Below are positions 1 through 8,300 of a DNA stretch of 64,000 nucleotides, in pieces (position 1 is the stretch's first letter; every line of letters starts with the position of its first letter). Under the pieces are notes generated by a model, which saw only the letters and a list, made by a program, of their open reading frames with translations, made no database searches and was not told where the DNA came from. This stretch comes from Blastocatellia bacterium. Its GTDB lineage: Bacteria > Acidobacteriota > Blastocatellia > Chloracidobacteriales > JADJPF01. The stretch covers positions 124,001 through 188,000 of the forward strand of contig JADJPF010000024.1 in the NCBI GenBank assembly GCA_016713405.1, written 5' to 3'. The position numbers and the translations under genes were made by a program.

Positions 1-1685
1 ACTTAAAGGTGTTGTTACCTCTAACATGAGTGAGCGCGTCTGATATTTGATAGCTACGTTCACGTAAGGTAAATTGACCGCCATCGCCTAAGTATTCAAT
101 AAAATTACCGTTACCACCACCAATCAAGGAAATACCAGTGTTGGTATTAAACCCACCGGGCCACCAATACCAATATCTTGGTTTTGGTTTTGCCCAAAGT
201 TAACTGGGAAAAATCCAATGCGTAGTAGTGTAAAACCAAAACGAAACTCATTAACAGTTGATGGGCTAAAAGTGTGGGTATAGCCAGTTGCTACTCCACG
301 AGCTTCAATAGCGTTTAGACCAGAACCAAAACCAGCTTGGAAGCCTGGAATACGGCCTGGGTCGGTTTGGCTATCATCAGCAATACTAAAGCGGCCAAAT
401 ATGGTGTCTGTATCCTTAAATCTATGGTCAATACGGAAATCACCATCATTAAAGGTTTGTTTGGCAATACGTTTAACAATATAGTTTTGTGTTGCTCGAC
501 CAGCAATATCTGGTAAAGGGAATGAATTTAGGTATTTAACAGCTACTGGATCAAGTGGACGAGTAATAACATTACGTGGAAAAGGATTACCAGTTACTGG
601 ATCAAAATTGTGATAGGTTGACCTAAGCCAGTAAAATTTGCATCTAGCAACTCGCCAAAATCACCTTGACGCATTCTAGCTGTAGGTACTGTGACACGGT
701 TGCCTTCTTCTTTTGGTAGGTTTTGACGTAAGCCCTGGTAGTTACCAAAGAAAAATGTGCGGTCTTTCTTTATAGGTGCGCCAAAAGCAAAACCAAATTG
801 ATTACGTTGAAATACTGGTTTAGTAGGAGCAAAAGTTGCTCGTGCATCTAGCTCAGAATTACGTAACAATTCAAAAACAGTCCCATGAATTTCATTAGTA
901 CCTGATTTAGTAATAGCATTTATTACAGCACCACCTCCACGGCCAAATTCAGCAGGTGCAACACTAGTAATTACGCGAAATTCTTGTAATGCTTCGATAG
1001 GAGGGAAAAAAACAATTGTATTTACAACGCTTTCATTATTATCAATACCATCTAATAAAAAATTGTTGTTTTGTTCTCTTAAACCATTAGCAGAAATAGC
1101 TGCTGAACCTGTATCACCTTGACGAAATGTTTCTGCATTACCACCAGAACCATCTGCATTGCTGCCTGATGTGCCACGAGAAACCCCAGGAACTAAAGTA
1201 GCAAATTGTGTAAAGTTACGTCCATTTATTGGTAGATCAACAATTTGTTTACCTTCAATTACTTGTCCAATGGTAGCAGAACTAGTTTCTATTAATGGTG
1301 CGCTACTACTAACCTCAATTACATCGCTAACATCACCTGTATCAAGTTGGGCATTAATTTGAGCAATTTGGCTAACGGTTAAAGTAATATTAGTTTGAAT
1401 ATTAGTGCGAAAACCTTGAGCCATAACTTCTACACGATAATTACCAACTTTTAATAATGGAGCAACATAATTGCCTTGTTCATTAGTTGTAATTTCAACT
1501 TTGCTATTAGTACCAACATTGATTAAAGATACTGTTGCCCCAGCTATTGCTGCTCCTGTGGAATCAGTTACGGTTCCTTCTACACGGGCCGTATCGCTTT
1601 GTCCAAAAGTAAGGCCCGCCGTAAGTAGTAGAAAAGCTAAATTTCCTACTATACGGCCCTTAGAAAAAAAAGATTTGCGATTCAT
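1..1685 (-). CDS. Oar-like TonB-dependent outer-membrane receptor, N-terminal part (runs off window, two frameshifts)
   Basis: Large outer-membrane receptor of the CarboxypepD_reg/TonB plug type; only the N-terminal half is in the window. Residues 1-29 are a signal peptide, about 32-115 a carboxypeptidase-regulatory-like beta-sandwich, and about 120-280 the plug, with the motif LPINGRNF (151-158) that is common in Acidobacteria receptors. A purine-rich Shine-Dalgarno (GGAGATAGGG) precedes the ATG. The long reading frame stops at 594, but the protein clearly continues in another frame (FDPVTGNPF follows). One T appears missing in the run at 604-607, and a second base near 155, after which the barrel sequence resumes. 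The family takes up or binds large substrates at the outer membrane; the substrate here is unknown. Identity as a family member is firm. Confidence 0.88.
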
Positions 1686-1936
1686 TTTTATCCCTATCTC
1701 CTTGCTTAAACTGAAGAATTATTAATAAGTTATAAACTTAAAGAAAAGCTTTTTACTTTTAATTAAAAACACGAAAGATATTTTGAAATATAAAGAAAAA
1801 CGATTGATTGTTTTGTATGTATTACTAATATTAGTAAATATATATTTAAAGAACTATTAGTTTTGTTATTAGGTAAGTTGCCTATTTATTTTTTGGGGGC
1901 CAGAGATTAATTATTAAAGGCTACATCAAAATTATT

Positions 1937-2806
1937 TTATTTTTTTGGAAAAAGAAATTCTAATATTTTATCAAACCTGTTTGCCCATGCTTCTTCATTA
2001 TGTTTTGCTCCATCAATAACTAAATATTTTAAGTCTTTATTTAACTGCCAACCTTTATTTACCAATGCTTCTTTTAAGCTATTAGTATCAGGAATGCTTT
2101 CTTCACCTTCTTTTGAGCCAATATCTAACCATATTTTTGTTTTTGGTTTTGAAGGTAAATTTTCTACATCTTTAAGAATTACTTTGTTATCCCACCACAC
2201 AGAAGGAGACACAATAGCCAATTTTCCAAATATTTGTGGGTGTTGAAGCCCAATAAATAATGAAACTAGTCCACCTAAAGAAGATCCACCTAAAGCAGTA
2301 TTAGCAGGATCTTTAAGGGTACGATATTTTTTATCAATAAAAGGTTTTAATTCTTCTATTAAAAACTTGCTATATAAATTAGCTTTTCCACCCTTTCCAT
2401 AACGCACATCAATTGAGGGGGTATATTCATCAACGCGCTTTTCACCAGCATTGTAGATACCAACAATAATAATTGGTTGAATTTTGTTAGCTAAAATTAA
2501 TTTTTCTGCTGTTTCATCACATTGCCATTCTTGACCAATAAATGATGTTGTTTGGTCAAAAACATTTTGTCCATCGTGTAGATATAAAACAGGATAATGG
2601 ATTTTAGAGTTTTGTTTGTAATTAGGTGGTAAGTAAATAATTATGTTGCGTTTATTTGCTAATGTTTTAGAGGAAAAATCACTTTCTACTATTATATTTC
2701 CTGTTAGTGTATTGACTACATCTCTACCTTGTCCAAGGATTTTGGATGGTAATAACAAAAATGCCAAAGTAACTAGTATCGTTACCAAATAAACTTTTTT
2801 TAACAT
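1937..2806 (-). CDS. Secreted alpha/beta-hydrolase esterase (Fes/esterase D-like)
   Basis: Putative secreted esterase of the enterochelin-esterase-like family. An N-terminal hydrophobic signal (about residues 1-26, ending near SKILG) is followed by the hydrolase fold. YLHDGQN is the typical oxyanion region, GGSSLGG is the nucleophile elbow with the catalytic Ser, and a late GAKHNEEAW supplies the probable catalytic His. I chose the ATG at 2806; a TTG four codons upstream is also possible. The natural ester is not readable from sequence. Family members cleave siderophore esters, feruloyl esters or other carboxylic esters, and none of these is favoured by the neighbours, although a TonB receptor lies next to it in the same orientation. 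Confidence 0.8.
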   Translation of the reverse strand: MLKKVYLVTILVTLAFLLLPSKILGQGRDVVNTLTGNIIVESDFSSKTLANKRNIIIYLPPNYKQNSKIHYPVLYLHDGQNVFDQTTSFIGQEWQCDETAEKLILANKIQPIIIVGIYNAGEKRVDEYTPSIDVRYGKGGKANLYSKFLIEELKPFIDKKYRTLKDPANTALGGSSLGGLVSLFIGLQHPQIFGKLAIVSPSVWWDNKVILKDVENLPSKPKTKIWLDIGSKEGEESIPDTNSLKEALVNKGWQLNKDLKYLVIDGAKHNEEAWANRFDKILEFLFPKK

Positions 2807-3208
2807 AATTAAAAACAAATGATTTTCTTTTGGTCGGTAATAGGAATTATCCTATTTATTGAAAAAAAAATCTAGCAACTCTTAGAAGAATTAGAATGAA
2901 TTGAGAAAGTTTTTTAGAAAAAGATATTGGATAAATATATTAAAAGCAATATTTTATGAGTTAATATTTTTGACAATGGAACGGCTCTAAAAACTTTTTC
3001 GGAAAAATTTGCACTTTTTCGGAAAAAGTTTAAATTTCTTGTACGGTTTTTCAAAGAAAATCCGTCTTTAGTATAAGGAGTAGGGGTGTTGTTTACTTTC
3101 TTAGCCCAGCAAAAAAAAACTATCAGTGATAAACTATCAGCTTTTAGGAAAATAAGAGTAGTAGCGCACCCCGCAGATAAACACTCTTAATTAGTTCCAT
3201 TAAATCTC
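2807..3208. other. Gene-free stretch with small tandem palindromes
   Basis: About 400 bases without a convincing gene. At 2991-3030 there are two adjacent near-copies of a 20-base unit built on CTTTTTCGGAAAAA, each a small hairpin and together a longer inverted repeat (AACTTTTTC / GAAAAAGTT). They may act as a terminator or attenuator. Near 3118-3142 there is a short direct repeat of AAACTATCAG. The region probably also holds the promoter for the esterase gene to its left and the terminator of the acetyltransferase operon to its right. No RNA gene was recognised. Confidence 0.5.
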
Positions 3209-3705
3209 TCAAATCTCAATATCATCTAAAAACCGATACATAACAAAAACATCTACATAACCTAAAACCTTATGCTTAAAAGCTTTTGGTAATGTTCCAA
3301 CAATATTAAAACCAAGTTTTTGCCATAAAGAAACGGCTGGCAAATTGCTACTAACAACAAAATTAAATTGCATAGCTAAAAATCCGATTTTTTTAGCTTC
3401 TTTAAGACAATGTATTCCCATTGTTTTGCCAAGACCTTTTGCGCTGTAATTTGGATCTACCATAAAAGAAGCATTAGCAACATGAGAGCCTAGACCAGGC
3501 TGGTTTTCAATTAATTTATACATACCAACAATTTTTTGGTTATCTTCTACTACAAAAGATTTTATTTTAGGCCCAAACCAATAGGAAAAGCTTCTTTATA
3601 AGAAGTTGTTGGAGCAAAAACATAGGTTGTTTCTGTGGCTATAACCGCTTGGAAAATCGGCCATATAGCTTGAAAGTCAGATTCAGTTGCTAAATGAATA
3701 TTCAT
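3209..3705 (-). CDS. GNAT-family N-acetyltransferase (one frameshift)
   Basis: A 165-residue GCN5-related N-acetyltransferase once one missing T in the run at 3586-3589 is restored. Before the break the frame reads MNIHLATESDF; after it the protein continues through a VVEDNQKIVG segment, the acetyl-CoA binding region (VDPNYSAKGLGKTMG, an R/Q-x-x-G-x-G/A-like loop), and the closing SLWQKLGFNIVG typical of the family. The start lies 2 nt after the stop of the DUF2752 gene, so it is the last gene of a three-gene operon. Substrate unknown; small amines or protein N-termini are the usual targets. Confidence 0.85.
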
Positions 3706-3707
3706 AA

Positions 3708-4142
3708 TTAAAATTTACTAATAGTTATAACACCTAATCTAGCTATCCAGTAAATAGCTAAAATAACAGCAAATAATTTTATTGATAAGTCTTTAGTAAA
3801 TAATTGATAAAAAAACTTAATAGGCTTATTTATTCCAAAGATTGCTAGGAGAGATGCTAGCCAAGTTAAAGTTGTTGCTATAAATAAAGCTGGGCCAAGT
3901 AAATGAAAGTTAAATGCAGCAATAAATTGACCTTTGGCAATAGCACAAAATGAGCGAGTTAGCCCGCATCCTGGACAGGGCAAATGAGTAAGATTATAAA
4001 AAGCACATAGGGATGTTTTAGGGTTAGGTGGGGCCTGGTAAAAATAGCTAATTACTAAAACAGTCCCAAAACCAGCAAATACTAACCAAATCAACATTTT
4101 TTCATCTATTTTTAGGTCAACTAATTTATTAATATCACTCAT
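3708..4142 (-). CDS. DUF2752 small membrane protein
   Basis: A 144-residue integral membrane protein with three or four hydrophobic segments (about 17-36, 75-105 and 118-140) and the signature CPGCGLTRSF (residues 56-65), which defines the DUF2752 family. The CPxCGxTR motif may bind a metal or a redox partner, but no function is established. It sits between the alpha/beta-hydrolase-fold gene (5 nt upstream) and the acetyltransferase gene (2 nt downstream), so all three are probably co-transcribed. Confidence 0.85.
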   Translation of the reverse strand: MSDINKLVDLKIDEKMLIWLVFAGFGTVLVISYFYQAPPNPKTSLCAFYNLTHLPCPGCGLTRSFCAIAKGQFIAAFNFHLLGPALFIATTLTWLASLLAIFGINKPIKFFYQLFTKDLSIKLFAVILAIYWIARLGVITISKF

Positions 4143-4147
4143 AAAAA

Positions 4148-4993
4148 TTAGCGACGAGTTAAAGCTTGGTTTGGTTTAAGAATAGCGTTTTGCTCAAAAA
4201 AACTTAAGAGTAAATTAGCAAATTCTTCTGTGTATTCTAGCATTGGAAAATGATCACATCCTCGAATGGTTGCTAGTTTACCGCTATGGATAATCTCAAA
4301 TAATGAGCGCAAAAGTTGAGTTGAGCAAATGCGATCTTCTGAGCCTCGAGTTAATAAAATAGGAATATGTAGATTAGCTAAAGTTTGTGCAAAACGATGG
4401 CGGTTGTCATTTCCCATACAGCTAGCTAAAAGGTGGAAGGCAGCCCGACGATCAGCTTTGGCAAAATCTTCATAAAGATGTGAGCGAAATGGTTCTGGAG
4501 CATTATGGTAACGCCAAGCTACAAGATTTCCTATCATTGGAACTTTAGCCAGGTCTTTTAATAAAATGCTAGCTTGTTGCCAAAAAGATGGTAATTCTAC
4601 GGATTTAGTATCTTTAGCAGAGGCTTCGCTTTCTGGTGCAAGTGCTGTTAGAGTAAGCACATCTTGAGGATGTTGCCTGGCACATAGGGCGGCAGTCCAT
4701 ACACCTAAACCATGGCCTACTAAATTTACATCTTTAAGCCTAAGACTAGTAATTAACTGATGAAGGTCTTCAGCATGATCGTCTATTTCAACCCCAGCAT
4801 CTTGCGCTAAAGGTTGAGAACGCCCAAAACCCCGTCCATCATAAAGTAGGCATAAATGTTTGTGTTTAAGTTTTTCTACCAGTGGCAACCAATAATCACA
4901 TGAAAGTGTCCAACCACTAATAAAAACTACTGGTGTACCTTCGCCAATCATCTGATAGTAGATTTTAGTAGAATTAAGAGAAATAAATGACAT
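4148..4993 (-). CDS. Alpha/beta-hydrolase-fold protein with Gly in place of the nucleophile Ser
   Basis: A 281-residue cytoplasmic alpha/beta-hydrolase-fold protein. The fold is clear: oxyanion region near FISGWTLSCDYW (24-35), YDGRGFGRS (51-59), nucleophile elbow at 93-97, an acid near GSEDRI, and a late His in GCDHFPML. The elbow reads G-H-G-L-G instead of the usual G-x-S-x-G, so the catalytic serine position is glycine (codon GGT, one change from AGT). Either the protein is not a serine hydrolase, or this is a base error in the sequence, which carries many indel errors. It is the first gene of the operon with DUF2752 and GNAT genes. Confidence 0.85.
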   Translation of the reverse strand: MSFISLNSTKIYYQMIGEGTPVVFISGWTLSCDYWLPLVEKLKHKHLCLLYDGRGFGRSQPLAQDAGVEIDDHAEDLHQLITSLRLKDVNLVGHGLGVWTAALCARQHPQDVLTLTALAPESEASAKDTKSVELPSFWQQASILLKDLAKVPMIGNLVAWRYHNAPEPFRSHLYEDFAKADRRAAFHLLASCMGNDNRHRFAQTLANLHIPILLTRGSEDRICSTQLLRSLFEIIHSGKLATIRGCDHFPMLEYTEEFANLLLSFFEQNAILKPNQALTRR

Positions 4994-5241
4994 AAATTTT
5001 TTTATATAAAATTAGGCTTAACTTATGGTAAAAATTCGGAGAATTAAAAGCTAATTATGCTTAGTTTCTCTTGCTAGTTTTTGTCTCTACTCGTTACAAT
5101 GCTTGCTAACATTTTATATAAGACAATTTTGTTAATTGAACCACACGCTTACTTAAGCGTCAATTAACAGCAGTAGCAAAAAATTAAAAACTGAGCTTAA
5201 GTTTTTATACTATAATTTTAATTATTGGGGATAGAAACATC

Positions 5242-5808
5242 TTGGCTGAAGGCGACCTAGAACTAATAACCCGTTGTCGTGGCGGTGATACAGATGCTTG
5301 GGAACAAATTGTGCGAGAATACTCGCGCGGTGTTTATAAACTCGCCTATCGTTTTACTAGTAGGCATGAATCGGCTGAAGATTTAACACAAGAAGTTTTT
5401 ATTCGTATCTATCGTTCGCTAGAGCAGTATGATCCAGAACTTGGAGATTTATCTAATTGGTTGATGCGTCTAGCACGCAATTTAATTATTGATGATTATA
5501 GAAAACGTCGCCGTCAACCAGCCGATAGTAGCGACGACCTAGATGACCATATTCATCATTTAAGCGGCGGTTTTGAAAGTCCTCATCGTCGTATTGAACG
5601 CCAAGAACGTTCCCTACAAGTTCAAGCAGCAATTGATAAACTCTCTCCTGATTTACGAGAATGTGTAATTATGCGAGATATTGAAGAATTAAGTTATCAA
5701 GAAATAGTTGATAAACTAAAAATTCCTGAAGGAACTGTAAAGTCCCGTATTAATCGCGGACGTATTGAGCTAGCTAAAGTGCTACGGAGAATGAAAGTTT
5801 CTGCCTAG
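5242..5808 (+). CDS. ECF-type RNA polymerase sigma factor
   Basis: A 188-residue extracytoplasmic-function sigma factor. Region 2 spans about residues 15-80 (RFTSRHESAEDLTQEVF is the conserved 2.1-2.2 core), and region 4 about 125-180, with a helix-turn-helix at YQEIVDKLKIPEGTVKSR. The start is a TTG preceded by GGGGAT; no better ATG exists in frame. No anti-sigma factor follows directly; the next gene encodes a very small membrane protein that could be a regulator, but nothing in it shows this. An AT-rich TATAAT-like box lies at about 5210-5217. Confidence 0.92.
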   Translation: MAEGDLELITRCRGGDTDAWEQIVREYSRGVYKLAYRFTSRHESAEDLTQEVFIRIYRSLEQYDPELGDLSNWLMRLARNLIIDDYRKRRRQPADSSDDLDDHIHHLSGGFESPHRRIERQERSLQVQAAIDKLSPDLRECVIMRDIEELSYQEIVDKLKIPEGTVKSRINRGRIELAKVLRRMKVSA

Positions 5809-5844
5809 CTAAATTACTTAGGTTTAATTTGGTAAGGAGTATTT

Positions 5845-6048
5845 ATGAAAGCATTAAAGAATATTACTTTAGGGCTTGTTGGTGTAGTAGCAGGTTACTA
5901 TTTCCTTAGTTTTGTTTGGGTATTGTTTTGGGATGTATTAATAAAAATATTTGCCCTACTCCAAACTGTTTTTATGGTTGCTATTGTGATGGCTGCTGTT
6001 TATGTATTGTGGAAAATGTTGAGCTATAAATCTAGTGAACGCGATTAA
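5845..6048 (+). CDS. Small two-helix membrane protein
   Basis: A 67-residue protein made almost entirely of two hydrophobic segments (about 8-28 and 32-58), ending in a charged tail YKSSERD. A clear Shine-Dalgarno (AAGGAG, near 5833) precedes the ATG, which supports it as a real gene. It lies 36 nt after the ECF sigma gene and 7 nt before the HD-domain gene, so the three may form one transcript. I do not recognise the family. A role as a membrane anchor or as a regulator of the sigma factor is only a guess from position. Confidence 0.6.
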   Translation: MKALKNITLGLVGVVAGYYFLSFVWVLFWDVLIKIFALLQTVFMVAIVMAAVYVLWKMLSYKSSERD

Positions 6049-6055
6049 TAGCTAA

Positions 6056-7348
6056 ATGACAGAAAGAATATATCGTGATCCTGTGCATAACATTATTGCA
6101 CTTAACAGTGTGCAAGATGGTGATCGTTTACTAATTGCATTAATTGACACTTGTGAATTTCAAAGATTAAGACGAATTAAGCAACTTGGATTAGCTCTTT
6201 ATACTTATCCAGGTGCTGAACATAGTCGTTTTACTCATTCACTTGGTGTTATGCACATTATGACACGAGTGCTAAATAAGCTAGCCGAAAAGTATAATAT
6301 TGCTCCAGAAATCCGCGTTGCTGCTCGTGTTGCTGCACTGCTTCATGACATTGGACATGGGCCATTTTCACATGTTATTGAAAAAGCTACTGCTATAAGT
6401 CATGAAAATTGGACTAAGCAAATCCTTTTAGATCCCTCTACACAAGTAAATCAAATCCTTTCTAAATATGACCCTCAACTACCAAAAACCCTAGTAAACA
6501 TCTATGAGCATAAGTTTTTGCCTGCCTATGCTCATCAACTTGTAAGCTCTCAGCTTGATTGTGACCGGTTTGATTATTTGCTTCGTGATAGCCTGATGAC
6601 TGGTGCAAAGTATGGCAACTATGATTTGGAATGGATTATTCACTCAATAAAACTTGACCCACAGGAACAGCGAATTTATGTTTCTTCTAAAGGTTTATAT
6701 GCTGTGGAAGAATATCTACAAGCCCGATTTTATATGTTTCGCCAAGTCTATTTTCATCATTCCTTAAGAGCTTCAGAAAATATGCTAATTGCTATTTTAC
6801 GTCGTGCAGTAGAATTATTAAAATCAAATGACCTAAGCTTTTATCTAAAAGATTCACCTCTTGCAAAATTGTTGACTGCCCGGTTAATGACTACAAAAGA
6901 GTTTTTAAGCCTAGATGACCACGACATAATGTTTCATATTAAGCAATGGATAAATGAAAAAGACATTGTTTTAAGAGATTTATGCAATCGATTTATTAAT
7001 CGTAGACTCTTTGGCTCAATTGATATAAATTGGGCAGAAATTGAAGAAACAGAAGTTTTTACTAAAGCTTGTGAAATTATTACTAAAGCAGGTTTTCCTG
7101 CTAGTTATTACTTGTTTAGAGATAGCGCGGCAGATATTCCTTACTTTGGCCCCTACTCCCCAAATAGTGCTGAACCAAAAGGACAAATTTATATTGAAGC
7201 TAAAAGACATGCCAATAATGAAAGATGTGAAATCACGGCTGTATCTGATGTAATTAGAGGAATGAAAGGGTTTAAAATTGATAGACTCTGTTTTCCAAAA
7301 GAAGTTAGTGAACAAATGTACAACTTACTAAAAGAATCAAAAAAATAG
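6056..7348 (+). CDS. HD-domain phosphohydrolase (SAMHD1/dGTPase-like)
   Basis: A 430-residue HD-superfamily metal-dependent phosphohydrolase of the YpgQ/SAMHD1-like branch. It starts with the usual YRDPVHNIIAL, then FQRLRRIKQLGL, HSRFTHSLGVMH (His 61), and the HD dyad in ALLHDIGHGPFSH (H97, D98); a later Asp in SQLDCDRFDYLLRDS completes the metal site. Family members hydrolyse dNTPs to deoxynucleosides and triphosphate, or related nucleotides; the exact substrate cannot be read here. It follows the small membrane protein gene closely and ends 2 nt before the stop of a convergent gene. Confidence 0.9.
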   Translation: MTERIYRDPVHNIIALNSVQDGDRLLIALIDTCEFQRLRRIKQLGLALYTYPGAEHSRFTHSLGVMHIMTRVLNKLAEKYNIAPEIRVAARVAALLHDIGHGPFSHVIEKATAISHENWTKQILLDPSTQVNQILSKYDPQLPKTLVNIYEHKFLPAYAHQLVSSQLDCDRFDYLLRDSLMTGAKYGNYDLEWIIHSIKLDPQEQRIYVSSKGLYAVEEYLQARFYMFRQVYFHHSLRASENMLIAILRRAVELLKSNDLSFYLKDSPLAKLLTARLMTTKEFLSLDDHDIMFHIKQWINEKDIVLRDLCNRFINRRLFGSIDINWAEIEETEVFTKACEIITKAGFPASYYLFRDSAADIPYFGPYSPNSAEPKGQIYIEAKRHANNERCEITAVSDVIRGMKGFKIDRLCFPKEVSEQMYNLLKESKK

Positions 7349-7350
7349 AG

Positions 7351-8139
7351 TTATTGCTCTTTTGGTAATGGTTTTAAGTCTGAATAAACCGAAGTATGTT
7401 CTAACCTGATTGGAATCCCATTTTCATAGGTGCTACAACTTACTTCTTGAGTAATACGGCCTGGTAATTTATTGTCAGTAACATCTTCAAGTAAAACTTT
7501 TAATACTACATTACTATAACGATCAATATCACCTATTTTTAGTTCTGCTTTTAATGGTAAATGGTTTTTTTCATCTATCCAAACAAAGCAGTTTTCAATT
7601 GCAATACGACCAGGACGAAAGCGCAAAGCTAGCTTTACAGCTTCACGACCATTTACTTTTTCTCTTTCAACTTCCTTATAACCATTTACAAAGTCTTTAC
7701 TAAGAAAAAGTAAAAAGGCGGTTTTTAATGATGCTACAGGTGGCAAAGTTTCTTGAAGGGTAGGAATATCAATTACCTTAAAAAGCGCATTTAGTCCAAA
7801 GCGAGGCGGTTGATGTACTTCAATTAGATTTTTTTCTAGGATTTGTCCTTGACGAGCGCGGACGGCATAATCAGCCGATTGACGATAATCAACATTTCTA
7901 TTAGGTATATTGCGGGTTTGTCGTCCTTCTGGTAAAACAGCAGCAAGACGAAAACTAACAGTTTCTTTAAATTCTATAGCCTGGCCTTGTTTATGAAGAT
8001 TTTCGCTAGCTTGGAGAATGTCAGCCAGCAGAGCAGCATCAGGAAGCGGTGGAGGAGGCATTTCTGTTATTTGAGCAAAAGCAAAAACACTGCTAATAAG
8101 TACAAAAACGCTAGCCAACAAAGCTTTTTTCCAAGACAT
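7351..8139 (-). CDS. Secreted protein of unknown function, LolA/LolB-like size
   Basis: A 262-residue secreted protein with a signal peptide at 1-22 (ending FAFAQ). After a proline-rich stretch (EMPPPPLPD) it has alternating beta-strand segments with a conserved-looking core (VNGREAVKLALRF, then FVWIDEKNHLPLKAEL), which resembles the outer-membrane lipoprotein-sorting (LolA) or DUF4292-like fold where a strand pair is followed by a statement of residual dependence on a cofactor-free lipid cavity. This assignment is inferred from pattern only. No lipobox is visible. The gene is monocistronic and convergent with the HD-domain gene. Confidence 0.6.
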   Translation of the reverse strand: MSWKKALLASVFVLISSVFAFAQITEMPPPPLPDAALLADILQASENLHKQGQAIEFKETVSFRLAAVLPEGRQTRNIPNRNVDYRQSADYAVRARQGQILEKNLIEVHQPPRFGLNALFKVIDIPTLQETLPPVASLKTAFLLFLSKDFVNGYKEVEREKVNGREAVKLALRFRPGRIAIENCFVWIDEKNHLPLKAELKIGDIDRYSNVVLKVLLEDVTDNKLPGRITQEVSCSTYENGIPIRLEHTSVYSDLKPLPKEQ

Positions 8140-8300
8140 TGCTAATAACCCTTTCTAAAATAAACAAGTTATTAAAATAAAATTGATGACTTATTGTAGC
8201 TAAAAAAAATAGAAAAATCGTCTTGTTTTTGTAGGAGGAGGAAAAAGCCACAAATACTAAACTTTTTGCTCCTCAGCTATAAAAAAGCAATAATCACTAG

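Noticed and set aside
315..506. A 63-residue minus-strand open frame
   Set aside because: It is the unshifted frame running through the receptor after the break near 604; the true protein is in the neighbouring frame.
1159..1725. Plus-strand open frames across the TonB receptor gene
   Set aside because: They are opposite-strand shadows of a clear receptor; no Shine-Dalgarno, no domain, composition mirrors the real gene.
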